Shown: positions 11,900 through 22,867 of the stretch, piece by piece | Layout of the letters: every line of letters begins with the position of its first letter | Numbering within the stretch: the stretch's first letter is position 1 | Source: Eumeta japonica | Taxonomy: Eukaryota; Arthropoda; Insecta; Lepidoptera; Psychidae | Assembly (NCBI GenBank): GCA_005406025.1 | Contig: BGZK01001575.1 | Coordinates: forward strand, 62,001 to 126,000 | DNA: 64,000 bases | Reading direction: 5' to 3' | The notes under the pieces: generated by a model | Databases searched by the model: none | What the model saw: the letters and a program-made list of their open reading frames with translations, nothing else | Told to the model about the DNA's origin: nothing | Program-made: the position numbers and the translations under genes

Positions 11900-12674
11900 C
11901 TTCTAAATTTTTATTAACTAAAGAAATCGAAAAAAAGGAATTTGATACCGATGAATCCACAGACCCCTAGATTGTATGATTTGCCAAAAGTACATAAAGA
12001 GGGTGAGCCGGTCCGTCCGGTGGTATTATTAGCGCAGGCGCCAACATATAAACTAGCTAAATATATTAATAACATAATGAAAGAAAAAATTGCATTCAAA
12101 CCAAAATATAGTTTAATTAATAGTTTAGACCTGGTAAACAAAATTAAAGATGTTGTCCTTCCAAATAATAGAAAATTGATCTTATCTTGACAGTTTGTTT
12201 ACTAATGTCCCTTTTAGAGAATGCCTAAGAATTATAAAAGGTAAGTTAGAAAAACAAAAAATACATCCAGGTGAAAAGGACGAAATCTTAAAATGAACGA
12301 GATTGTGCATGACTCAAAATTATTTCCATTATAATAATCATTTTTATATGCAAAAGGAGGGTCTAGCTAAGGGTTCACCTTTAAGTCCATTCATGGCCGA
12401 ATTTTTTATGAATTAATTTGAAAATAAGCAGACAGTAAACGATAATAATATCCTGTATTATTTTAGATATGTGAACAATATTATCATATATTGGCTGGGT
12501 AATTCGACAGAATTAGAATTATTTCAAAATTATATTGATAATATACATCCCAAAATCCAACTTAAACTCGAGGAAGAAACAAACAATTCAATATTTTTTT
12601 TAGATTTGACTTAACTAGAAAAAATAATAGACATGAATTTAAAATATACAGAAGACCTACTTTCATAGATATAA

Positions 12675-14136
12675 ACTACAGGCCCATAGCAAAAATTATC
12701 CTGTGAAATGACCTACTATACCGTGAATTAGGTTTAGAAGGCTAATACTATATCAAAAAATAACTCTCAGCCCTATGCCGTCACTTTTGAGCGGTACTGC
12801 TTAGTATATGGCAAATTTGAATTTTTCAGGTACAAATGAGGAACTATGACTGATTATTTTTATACAAATTTCTTGTAGTTGAGAGATCATTAAAAAAATG
12901 AGAAAAGCCTAGTGCCGTACAAACGTAGTGGCACCGGAAGTCGGTACTTACAAATTTTTTATCCGCCGATAATTGTAGAAGCATTATAGGTAATTTATTA
13001 CTGTACGGCATTTTTATGATTCATTTTCTATACTTATATAGATACTTTACCCATCAATGTAGTACATATTTCCAATACAAAAGTGAAAAGCCGGGGGTCG
13101 CTATCCTTTTCCTAGACGCATATTTATATAATTTACAGGATTATTGCAAAATGTAGATACGGTATCTTGATCAAAATATTATTGAACACGTTTGATAATT
13201 ACGCCGTCCTAAAATTATAGTTAATATTCGTATAAATGAATAATTATTCATATTTTGTAATTTATATAAATTTCAGGGTCTACCGAATGAATTACTGTAA
13301 AATAATAAATTCATGTATGGCAACTTATTTTTTGAACTAATGTTAATATATATTATGGCTGTACCTTATAGCCGTTTATTATAAATACTACCAAATAAGA
13401 ATACTAGTAAAAAAAAATCAATATTTATAACACTTTTTTACATTCATTCGCTATCAGAAGTGTACGGCATTTGCCTTCTATTGATGATTGTCTAAACTAT
13501 TAACGAGATATATTAATTCCGTAGAAATAAAAGTCACCGGAAAATCATTCTTTTCAGAGGAAAGTGCAATAATTTTTCCCAGACACATATGTATTCCATA
13601 AAAGATATACGTCATACTGAAAATAGTTATCTATTCGTAAAGTACTTTCAAGATCATTAAATTTTATGTTGTTTCAAATTATCATCCTCTATACTAATCA
13701 GGGATGAGGGTTGCGATCCCTGGCTCTCTACCCCTGTATTGGAAATATGTACGGCGTTGATGGGTGTAGTATCTGTATAAGTGAAAAGGACTCACACAAA
13801 CTCCGTACAGTAATAAATTACCTATAATGCTTCTACAATTATCGGAGAACTAAATATTTGTACCGACTTCAGGTGCCACTACGTTTGTACGGCACTAGGT
13901 TTTTCTCATTTTTTAATGACCTATAATTTTTAATGAACAACAAGAAAGTTGTACAAAAATAATCAGTTGTAGTTCCTCGTTTGTACCTGAAGAATTCAAA
14001 TTTGCCATATACTAAGCAGTACCGCTTAAAAGTGACGGCATAGGGCTGAGAGTTATTTTTTGATATAGTATCAACCTTTCAAAGGTAGTTCACGGTGGGC
14101 TATTTCACAGGGTAATTTTTGTTATGGGCCTGTAGT
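12675..14136. mobile_element. Non-autonomous element with ~450 bp terminal inverted repeats
   Basis: The ends actacaggcccat and atgggcctgtagt are exact inverted repeats. Pairing, with mismatches and small indels, continues for roughly 450 bp inward on each side: actctcagccctatgccgtc, gtgccgtacaaacgtagtgg, gcattataggtaatttatta and tacatatttccaatac all recur inverted. About 550 bp of AT-rich DNA separates the arms. GTACGGC or its complement recurs at least five times. No ORF is present. It interrupts the Penelope-like element between its RT and endonuclease domains. The superfamily is not assigned. Confidence 0.85.
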
Positions 14137-15057
14137 CTAATACTACAATACCCATTTCTTCTTGTCATCCATGGCAACACAAATTGGCGGCATATAAATC
14201 TATGATAAATCGGTTATTCACCATACCTCTGAACAATCAGAATTTCTCATTGGAATAAATACCATTTACAATATAACGTTGGCAAACGGATACATTGAAA
14301 AATTTATTGATGGCCTTATTAATAAAAAGCAAAAAAATATTATAAGGAACAGTATCTATCCAACACAATCAAAAGACCAAAAGACATATGTAGCTATGTT
14401 TGATATATTATGGTAAAATTTCAGAGAAAATTTCAAAACTATTAAAAAAGCATAATATTTAAAACAAGCAACAATTTAAAAACTTTATGTAGCAATAAAG
14501 ACAAATTGCACAGTAATAAGAAATTCGGAATTTACAAATTAACTTGTGATGAATGTAAATCGAGATATATAGGACAAATCGGACGTTGTTTTGAAACTAG
14601 ATACAAAGAACATATTTCGGCCTTTAAAAAGAGTAAATAAGACAGATCTTATTTTGCAAAACATTTAATAAAACCGGTCACAAGCTCAGTAACGATCACA
14701 AGTTCGATGTTTTGCATGAGTGTGAGAAGGGGTTATGTTTAAATGTTTAGGAATTTTTCGAAATTTTAAAACATAACGATAATAATAATAATATGCTCAA
14801 TGACCAAATTAACATTTACCTATAAATGGCTATTATTGGATGCTTGCCTGTAACTATTTGGGTTAATGGTTGGGGATGGTTATTCTGTGACAACTGACAA
14901 GCATGTCTATTGGTAGTGGTCTGTGGTTGCTGATAAGTACGCTTTCGTCACCCTTTAATATTGATTGACAGCAGTTCACATAACGAGGTTGGGACCGCAT
15001 TTGTCGGTTGTTTCTAACACTCCGTACGTCTTGGTGAATGTGACTGTCTGCATTTTC

Positions 15058-15095
15058 CTGAGGATGTGCCTGGTTGGCATGAAACGTACGTAGAA
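15058..15095 (+). ncRNA. Hammerhead-ribozyme-like motif at Penelope 3' tail
   Basis: The sequence shows CTGAGGA, then a short hairpin (tgcc-tggtt-ggca), then TGAAACG, matching the CUGANGA...GAAA core order of hammerhead ribozymes. Such ribozymes are known in Penelope-like elements. The base pair closing stem II is poor (T opposite T, with extra bases), so this copy may be degenerate. This is inference from motif order, not a folded model. Confidence 0.35.
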
Positions 15096-15622
15096 ATTAA
15101 CAATATAACGATTAGCGGAATAAGATAATTAAAAAATTGACACTTGCTCAGGAGTTCGATATCTATCAATCCTCTCGAATCAATATTCAAGTCTTTGGAT
15201 AGAGATTTATAGTAGAGGGGCGGATTTAAGGGTCAGCGGTGGGTTTCAAGCTGCATATTAATGCATGTTGCAGGCAAGCGTCTATTACGGAGTTCCGCAA
15301 ATTAACACCTCACACAATAGAATATATACCTATTATTTATTTAATATCATATATATAGGTTCATTCAAACGTTTTGTTTTCATACTTTCGAACCGGATGT
15401 GAAATGTGGTGAATATCACAAAAGCGTTTTATAAAAATATTTAAAATATCAGTTAGTCGTGGATATCTGCAAAATTCCATCACAAGCATTAGTGTGGGAG
15501 ACTTCGTGTTGGAGAATTCCGATAAACCACAAACGATTAGCCTTGCGATGTTTTATTTCGCCGTGCTAACAATGTCGTTTTAATTTCTTTAAAACCCTTA
15601 ATAAATGACTCGATATTAAATT

Positions 15623-15664
15623 CCCTGTATGCGGGCTGGGCCCATGCCCAGCCCGCATACAGGG
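15623..15664. repeat. Perfect 19-bp hairpin, CCAT loop
   Basis: Arm ccctgtatgcgggctgggc (15623-15641) is followed by loop ccat and the exact reverse complement (15646-15664). It is unusually GC-rich for the region. Confidence 0.95.
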
Positions 15665-15669
15665 CTATA

Positions 15670-15695
15670 CTAAATAGGGACCATTCCCTATTTAG
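15670..15695. repeat. Perfect 11-bp hairpin, CCAT loop
   Basis: Arm ctaaataggga (15670-15680), loop ccat, exact inverted arm 15685-15695. It lies five bases after the previous hairpin and has the same loop. Confidence 0.95.
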
Positions 15696-15959
15696 TGCAG
15701 CGTTTATTATACTTATTCCGCCTGTCGAGCTCTAATTCAGTTTAAACGTGAATGTCGAGGAAGTTGGAATGTATAGAACTTTAAAACTTTTAGCTCTCAT
15801 GTCTTTACTCATATAGCTTTTGTGATCCTTTTGCACAAATAGGGCATGTTTTTATACATATATTCTGTCTGACACATTGAATAGATCGCTCATTGCCTAA
15901 CGTGCATCAAACGCGAGGTGGCTAGGAGCGAATCAATTTGTTCTTGAAAATGTACCTAA

Positions 15960-16150
15960 TTAGCATGAAACGTAGTATAAATTGTAACTAATTAATTGAC
16001 GGTTAAGATAAATAGAAAACTCACCTTACTTTGGAGTTCGATATCTATCAATCGATATTCAATTCGTTGTATGAGGATTCGTTGTGGAGGAATAAATCTA
16101 AGGTCAGTAGTGGATTGCATGCTACACATATAGCAGGCAAGCTTCCACAA
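15960..16150 (+). repeat. Penelope-tail-like repeat, degenerate copy
   Basis: Same order of segments as 15080-15290 in eroded form: gcatgaaacgta, gttcgatatctatcaat, gtggaggaataaatctaaggtcag, gcaggcaagct. It lies under 1 kb downstream of the Penelope element tail. Confidence 0.65.
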
Positions 16151-16900
16151 TGAAACGTTCTTTTCTTTGTTGCACGTCATGGTTGTACAAAATGGTGGCG
16201 CGAGCCGAAGGGACGAACAGATACTAGTATGCTCATTACATTTCTATGCACATTTTGCGTGGAATCTTAGTTCCCTGAGCGTCCTAAGTGTTATTACAAT
16301 ACCCGATCAGCAGTGTACTTAGGTAGCTAGGTATATCGGAACAAACTGATCGCTTTAAACCGGAACCCTTGCCTCCTAAACCTTATACACTACTTTTAGT
16401 CAGGGTAAGGATTTCATGAAATTCCTGTGTACGTGATATCCCTTTAATTAATTATTCAACTGACAGGTTTCAGTGATTTTTTTGCAATTCCAATATTTAG
16501 CCCACTTCCCCCTCTATCACCCCACTCTTACATCAATCTCCTCTCTATTAGATAACCTGTTTCTATTCAAGAAGCCAGCAACGCACTGGTGATTTGTGGG
16601 GTTGCTGATATCCATGAGCTCTTCAAAAATGCTATAAAAGGAAAATGGTCCCCATTTTAGATCTCGCATAGAAACACTCATGAATTGAACTGTTTTTTGA
16701 CATACATGCGCTTGTATACAAATACGATACTTAAGCAATATTACCTTACTATTACTTATCATTTAGGCTTTTACAAGAATACATGGAACTGGTGTACGAA
16801 TGTGGGAGGATGTATGCATATGCATATACACATGTGAAGATGTGCATTTGTTGGCACATATAGGTAGGTGATACTTCAAATTATTAGAACTGGCTACTTA
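16151..16900. other. Spacer, nothing recognised
   Basis: The minus frame 16762-16517 is open for 81 codons but has no family character. No other feature seen. Confidence 0.4.
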
Positions 16901-16929
16901 GAAACAGTGTAACACCAAAATATATAGAA

Positions 16930-18100
16930 ATTTTAAAAATGGAACTCTTTACCATCCTTTTTTTATGTACATTGCATTCATCTATCATTTGTTTATAAAA
17001 ATTGGCGGCAAAAAGAAAATGGTTTGACTAACGTTAACATGAATTTAACGCGAGAAAATTTTTGTGCAATGATTTTCTATGACTTTCGTTGGCATTTGAG
17101 CCAACAAGAAAGTTATAACAGACTTTGGTTGGTCTTTCATAATAAAACTACATCCGTTGCCACTATTTATAACTGGCTTAACGAGTTCAAATATGGTCGA
17201 ACTAACTGACTGACGATCTGCATGAGGGATGTTTTTCTACGGCGAGACCGAAAACAACATCAATGCTGTGCGGCTCATGATAGAGACTGACAAAAGAGTG
17301 ACCTACCAGCAGATTCGGACGAGCTTAAGCATATGTATAAGTCAAATGTACAAAACCCTTCATGAATATTTAGTAATCAGGAATCTTTGTACTCGGTGGA
17401 TAACCTCACGATTTGATCGAAGCTCAAAAACTCCGTCATCTTAACTGATGCCGCATAATGATTCAAAAATTTGCCAGTGGTTACTCAAATTCTGTATACG
17501 ACATAGTCACAAATGACGAAAGTTGGATTTACTGTTACGATCTCGAAACCAAAAGACAGTCTGTTCAGTGGATGTTTCCTTTCGAGGATTGCCTACTAAG
17601 TAAAACGAGGTCGAAAAAAAAAGATGGTAGCTTCTTTCTTCGGAATGACAGATCATTATGCAACGATTGTTTAAGAAAATAAAAAAAAAACAGTCACTAC
17701 AGACTGCTACACAAACAATTGTTTGCCTCTTGTTATGGAAAAATTTCGAGGAAAAGATTCTCGTAGTACGATTCTCCTTCATATGACAACGTCTCACCAC
17801 ATGACGTCAGGTCAACAACTAATAAAATTGGGGTACTTATGTTAGGTATAGAAATATTAGCTCATTCGCCTTACAGTTCTTATCTCGCACTATATGATTT
17901 TTCTTTATTTTCTAAAATAAAACAAAAACTTCGAGGAAGTGGTTTACGGATGCTGAGAAAGCAGTGACTGCATATGAAAAGCCCCAAGTCCCCAAGTGAC
18001 CCCTAAGTGCGAGTGGGCAGTGTTCCTCTTATTGGTTCCATCGAATGCAGCGATGATCTCAATGGACACCATTTTGAAAAATAATAAAAATAAATTTCTA
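16930..18100 (+). mobile_element. mariner transposon, second lineage, degenerate
   Basis: The transposase start ATG is at 17039, reading MNLTRENFCAMIFYDF. Further blocks appear in shifting frames: NWLNEFKYGR near 17170, ETDKRVTYQQIR near 17285, the first catalytic Asp in NDESWIYCYD (about 17510-17545), an APYSSYLALYDFSLF-like version of the third-Asp block (about 17870-17905), and the C-terminal equivalents of AVTAYEK and WFHRMQR ending near 18085. The 5' leader shares taaaaatggaactcttta with the copy at 21.4 kb. Frameshifts and deletions around the second Asp make it dead. Confidence 0.88.
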
Positions 18101-19680
18101 AGGACATTCAGATTGTCCCACGTATGGTACACCTTTGGCCCGCGGTTCCGACTGTGTGAACATCGAATGAATTCCTTTATCTTTTATATCGACTGTCAAC
18201 AATGATCCCGATGTAATTCCTCCTTTTGATTACAGTTTTAGCTCTACTTTTGATTCCGATTCTGTTCAAAATATACATAATTCACCTGCTGCTTCACCCG
18301 CATGGATATACAACGAATTCTTTCAATTTTTTCATCACTCTTTTACGTTAGAAACCATGATCCCGGTCTCGGTCCCGTTCTCGATTCTGCACCAGTATCA
18401 ATAATCATACACCGAAAACACAGGTGATTCCGCTAATTTTTTTCTTATAATACGATCTCATTTACGCTTTTGATTCTAATCTCGATCTTGTTCGCGATTC
18501 TGAAACCGAACCGTTGTTGAACTTGAACTTCTGTGGAACATTTTCATCACCAATAACCAATCGGCATAAGTGAAAAAAATAATTCTACAATCACACAAGT
18601 GAAGTAGCGACCAAATATTATATCATTGTAAATTATAACTTATACGTTACTCTGATGTAAGTAGTTAACCATAGCTTTGTTTGATAGATTGTCACAATGT
18701 AAATTGTGACAATCAACTATGAGTTGAGACTCGTGACACATAAGACAGATTCGATTCTTGTGCTAGTCGGGTGTGGACATCTCATGAATTTAAGTTCGGA
18801 TGGTAAATTATTCTAAACAAGTTTTCAGAAGAATAAAATTTTACTGAATAATTCTAATTTAGCTAAGAACTAATTACGCAAGTTGGTAAGTTTTGGAATT
18901 CAAGCACATGGAATTTAACACAACGTTATGGACTGATCGCTCAGGGCGATTTATCTGAGCGTTAGACGCTGTTGAGGTGTCCCGTTTTGGACGGCCTGAT
19001 TTGCAAGATGGACAATTGGCAGAAACCGGACAGTTCTGCAGCAAGCCGTAAAACTTGTCGATTTCTGCCGAAAAATTTAATCTATGACAATGTACTTCTT
19101 GTTGGTAACTGTATCCCCGCAGCACACACCGTCGAATCCGTCATCGTTGGGTCCGGTGGTAGCAGCGCTTGCGATGTTACATCACGGAAGCGTATGTATT
19201 GGCTCGCTCGCACCACTTGTTATTCCAATCCGGAGTTGTCACTGCAGTACTCTCTGATCATTACTGTGTTTTTCGTCGATACCATAAATAGTAGTTAATG
19301 CAGTACAGTGGGGACGCCGTGAAATTATTGTAACTTAATCTTAATATGTTACAAGATCCAAAAGGAGGCCAAATTCTAAGAAATAAGAAAAAATTTTTTC
19401 TTGTCTATCCTTGATATCTATTGACCAATAATGGATTTTGCATAGAGTTAGAAATAAGGAACAGGTGATTAAGATTGTTGCAAGATATTTTAATATGTTC
19501 TAATCTTCTAAGAGTTAAGTAATATTTTTTTTATTTACAATAATAGAAGCAAATGAGCTTTGCTTAGCCTTTTAACTTTGGCATAGAATTTGATAACTTC
19601 CCAAGGGAAAAGTTGCTCATGTTCATTTCCAACAATCATGAAGTTACGAATTGACAAATATCAGCATGTTTGCCTATGGA
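18101..19680. other. Spacer with unrecognised, slightly GC-richer patch
   Basis: From 18200 to 18540, motifs such as 'gatcccg-tctcg-tcccg-tctcgattc' recur loosely; a similar string occurs at 58180-58260, suggesting a degraded repeat. From 18880 to 19300 base composition is more balanced and both strands hold open frames (minus 19125-18874, plus 18972-19298), but no family signature was recognised. It may be a decayed element. Confidence 0.35.
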
Positions 19681-19684
19681 CCAA

Positions 19685-19960
19685 GCTTACAAAAAAAAAC
19701 CAGACAAGTGCGAGTTCACCTCACGTGGAGAGGATTCCGTACGTTAAATATGTATCACGTTTCTAAAATCTGACCCAAATTTGTTTGTAATAATTAAAAA
19801 CCGTATGTACAATACCGGATTGTAGAGGGAAATTCCTGAATATATGCTCCATTCTTGAATTCTGGCTTATCGTCTATTTTTAATACGTGGACCAAAAACC
19901 GAGAGGTAGTTTCATTTTTTGATTTGTCCATAAAATTGATATTGCAGTGCAAAAATGAGA
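19685..19960 (+). repeat. Lepidopteran repeat fragment
   Basis: It starts 'accagacaagtgcgagttcacctc' and continues to 'gattccgtacgtta', resembling the opening of the repeat at 39719-40904. The later 'tctatttttaatacgtggacca' is shared with 23530-23560. Confidence 0.6.
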
Positions 19961-20089
19961 AATCAGCTCTTAATTGACACTCATTAAATATGTGAGTTCA
20001 TACTTAGTATCAGTTTATCCGGAATGTTGAAACGAACCTAAACGAAGCGAACTTCTTATAATTTTTCTGTAATCTATAAGTAAAGAACT

Positions 20090-20544
20090 ATTTACTGTAT
20101 TTTTAAAACGAAGCTTTTTATACGGACGTTTGGGGCGTTCGCTGCGCGGTCATTCTGTCCGTGCTAAGTGTCAGATTTATTACCGTTACCCAACAGCGTC
20201 AGATTAAGTACAGTTACACGATATATATAAGGTATACAGAGTAGCAGCTGCATGGCGTGTGCGTACCATTACGTTCGCGTTGCCTCCCCACCTCAGTGTA
20301 CGTGGCTTTCTGTCTTTCTCTCACTCATGTTAGTGTGCATGGTTGGCGTGGCTTTCTTTCTCTACTCTATGCATCCACGCCAGTTACTTTTGAATATCCA
20401 TTGCGATCAGCTGTTTTGTTTATTATTTCTGTCGATTGCAAATAAATCATATAAATTGTAGTTTTACAAGACTAGAAATTGTAAGCTTCGTCGTAATGTC
20501 GTTGTGTTATAAGACTATAATTTTGTACACAAATAGTGAGTGAG
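20090..20544 (+). promoter_or_regulatory. Promoter-like region upstream of short exon-like ORF
   Basis: A GC-elevated stretch carries atatatataagg (TATA-box-like, about 20221-20232), followed about 25-30 bases downstream by cagagtagcagctgc. It precedes the ATG at 20547 by about 310 bases. It could be a host promoter or a solo LTR or other transposon promoter; no terminal repeats were found to decide. Confidence 0.35.
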
Positions 20545-20546
20545 AC

Positions 20547-20687
20547 ATGGAGAGTGATCTAGAGAATAATTCTCATTCTCATCAAGGTACGATGAGAATG
20601 AATAAAGAGTCGGAAAGTGAATATAAAAGTACTGCCGACGATTTGGATCATGCAAATACTAATGCATACATAAACCTTCAAGGTATG
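20547..20687 (+). CDS. Possible short first exon of unknown gene
   Basis: The ATG at 20547 opens a hydrophilic Ser/Glu/Asp/Asn-rich segment (MESDLENNSHSHQG at its start, ending near AYINLQ). It then meets a good donor-like context, caag|gtatgt, near 20683. The full frame continues to 20735 without known domains. It lies downstream of a TATA-like promoter. I could not find a convincing next exon on the plus strand. Alternatives are the leader of a transposon or chance; no function is proposed. Confidence 0.25.
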
Positions 20688-21399
20688 TTTAGAAATCATT
20701 TGGAACATTTTACAAGAATAACTTCTCATACATGATACATTTGCACGCACTTGCTGATTATATACATAACATTTAAATTCGTTAATGTATACTCATGCCT
20801 ATACACGCACACGCCAACAAATACATGCACACATGCAAATTCGCAAATAGATGTGCTTCTTGTGTACAATAAACACTTACTATTATATCTTTAAAATTAA
20901 TAAAAAAAAATAAAAAAATTATTGAATACAATTATTTTAGAAAAAAAAAAATCAAATTGCGGAAAAACAGAGAAAATACAGATTGAAAGAGAAAAATAAA
21001 AGTATAGCAGAGGAAAAGTTGAGACACAAAAAAAAACAATAGTGCCGTCTAGGGACGCCCGAAAAAAGCGAAGCTTTATAGTGTAAAGCGTAAGAACTAA
21101 GCGTAAAAAATTATGAAAAAAAACGTAAGTAAAAAAAACTGAATACTTGGAAAAATAAAAATATATACATAAAAAATTAAAGACACGTCCAAAAACGCAA
21201 GGCTATAGCGGAGCTCTCTTCACGATTAGAAGAAAAAAAATTGGAGAGATATTCGAGACTATCACCAATGAGCGTTTTCATTTGATATGTCATATTATGA
21301 ATCAGTTTGCAAACCTCTTTTTTAATTTTCAAATTTACCCCCCAAAGGTGATCCTCAAATTCATTTATGTTTATTATTTCTGAGACTGGCCACACATAC

Positions 21400-22570
21400 A
21401 CAATATTTAAAAAGTAATTATGTACTACATTTGAAAATGGAACTCTTTTGCTGTAGAATACAGTTTGTTTCATCTAACGGTAAATTGTTTTTACCTTGTG
21501 CCGTCATTTTAAAAATTGCATCTTCTATGGATTTAAATTGTAAAAATTTTCGTAATATGATTTTCGACGATTTTAAGAGCAATTTGACAGTTGATCAGAG
21601 CCTCGCTCGGCTTCTAACTGCTTTTGGCGATGAAACACCATGCAATACGACTATTTAAGACTGGTTTGCAGAATTCAAGCGCAGTCGTGTCAATCTCAGT
21701 GACGAATTTCGTGGTGGTCGTATGTATACCTCCGTCAACAAGAAAACATCGATACTGTGCGCCGTATGATCGCAACTGACAGGCATGTGACCTACTATGA
21801 GACTTGGAAATTCTTAGACATAGGCATGAGTCATATACAATTAATCCTACACATACGCGGTAGATCCCACACAATTTGACTGAGGCTCAAAAAACGGACG
21901 GAGTCACTTGCTGCAATGCCATGCTTACCGAATTCAAGGAAGAGGCATCGAATTTGGTGTGGGACATAGTAATAAGCGACGAAACATGGATGCGTTGCTA
22001 CGACCCCAAAACAAAGCAGCAATCGACCGTATGGATTTATCGAAATACGCCGAAACCAATCAAAATGGCGCGCGAGCGAAATGCCTCTATGCTGATGATT
22101 GATTATTTTTTTTTTTTTAATAAAACTGGACACGTGGCTACTCTTGCTTTGGAGAATTATCGTACTGTGAATAGTGATTGATTCACGACCATTTGTTTGC
22201 CAAAAGTTGTTGACGAACTCGGTAAAAATAACCGTAAACGTCGTATCATCTTGCACCACTACAATGCCAGATTTTATACAGCCTAACAGACAAATTTTTG
22301 GAACAAAAAAGCCTAGAATTTATAAGCAATCCTGCATAGTCCCGACCTGGCACATGATGACTTTGTTGTTTGCAAAAATGAAAAATCAATTACGCAGTCG
22401 ATTTTCATCACTAGAAGAAACTGTCGGAAGAGTATGAAAAACATGTTTCTGAGATCACTAAAGAGAAGCAACATAAATCTTTTCAAGATTGTTATTCATA
22501 TGAAAAAATGCATTTGTGCTAATGGAAAATATTTTGAGAAACAATAAATTCATTTTTGACCGATCATAGC
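21400..22570 (+). mobile_element. mariner transposon, second lineage, near full length
   Basis: The leader contains gaaaatggaactctttt, also found before the 17 kb copy. The transposase starts at ATG 21527 and ends at TAA 22544-22546. Blocks in order: DFKSNLTVDQSLARLL, WFAEFKRSRVNLSDEFRGGR (after an in-frame stop), ATDRHVTYYE, NLTEAQKTD, SDETWMRCYDPKTKQQS with the first catalytic Asp, GHVATLALENYRTVNSD, then HHYNAR at 22254-22268 where the second catalytic Asp codon (22260-22262) reads Tyr. The third-Asp block is near 22345. Stops, a poly-T expansion at 22107 and frameshifts make it inactive. Confidence 0.9.
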
Positions 22571-22867
22571 AATTTTTTCATTCATTCCAAAAATTTTCAA
22601 AAAGCCCTACGTACGTGCGTATTTAATTTGTGTAATGCCATCTGTAGGTTGTCATGTAGTCGTCATTTGTTGTTAAGAAATAATGACATACCTACCAACA
22701 ATGTAATTACCTCAAAATTCTATGAAATAGCGCTAAGCAACGTTAATTTTTTTTTTGTTCGTTTCTCTAGGAAAGGAACTTTATAGATATACTTGAAAAG
22801 CAAAATTATAAAAATGAAAACTGACATCGTAATCACTAGAGCAGTTTTCGAGATAGTGATATATATA

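Larger units (their letters stand above)
11900..15290 (+). mobile_element. Penelope-like retroelement (RT plus GIY-YIG), inactivated and split
   Basis: The 11942-12190 frame begins with the Penelope-type reverse transcriptase block RLYDLPKVHKEGEPVRP followed by PTYKLAKYI. After a frameshift, LDSLFTNVPF (12183-12212, motif A region) and KGSPLSPFMAEFF follow. At 12468-12479 the catalytic YVDD is YVNN. A 1.46 kb element interrupts at 12675-14136. Coding resumes near 14200, and a GIY-YIG endonuclease domain sits at 14527-14616: GIYKLTCDEC at 14527, YIG at 14566-14574, then R..E.RYKEH. Many stops and frameshifts make it non-functional. The 3' tail (14830-15290) ends in a segment dispersed elsewhere in the window. 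Confidence 0.9.

Noticed and set aside
17507..17800. 97-codon minus frame
   Set aside because: Antisense shadow of the mariner transposase at 16930-18100.
18874..19298. Opposed 83- and 108-codon frames as host exons
   Set aside because: Neither shows a known domain, consistent splice borders or a conserved start; left as unrecognised.
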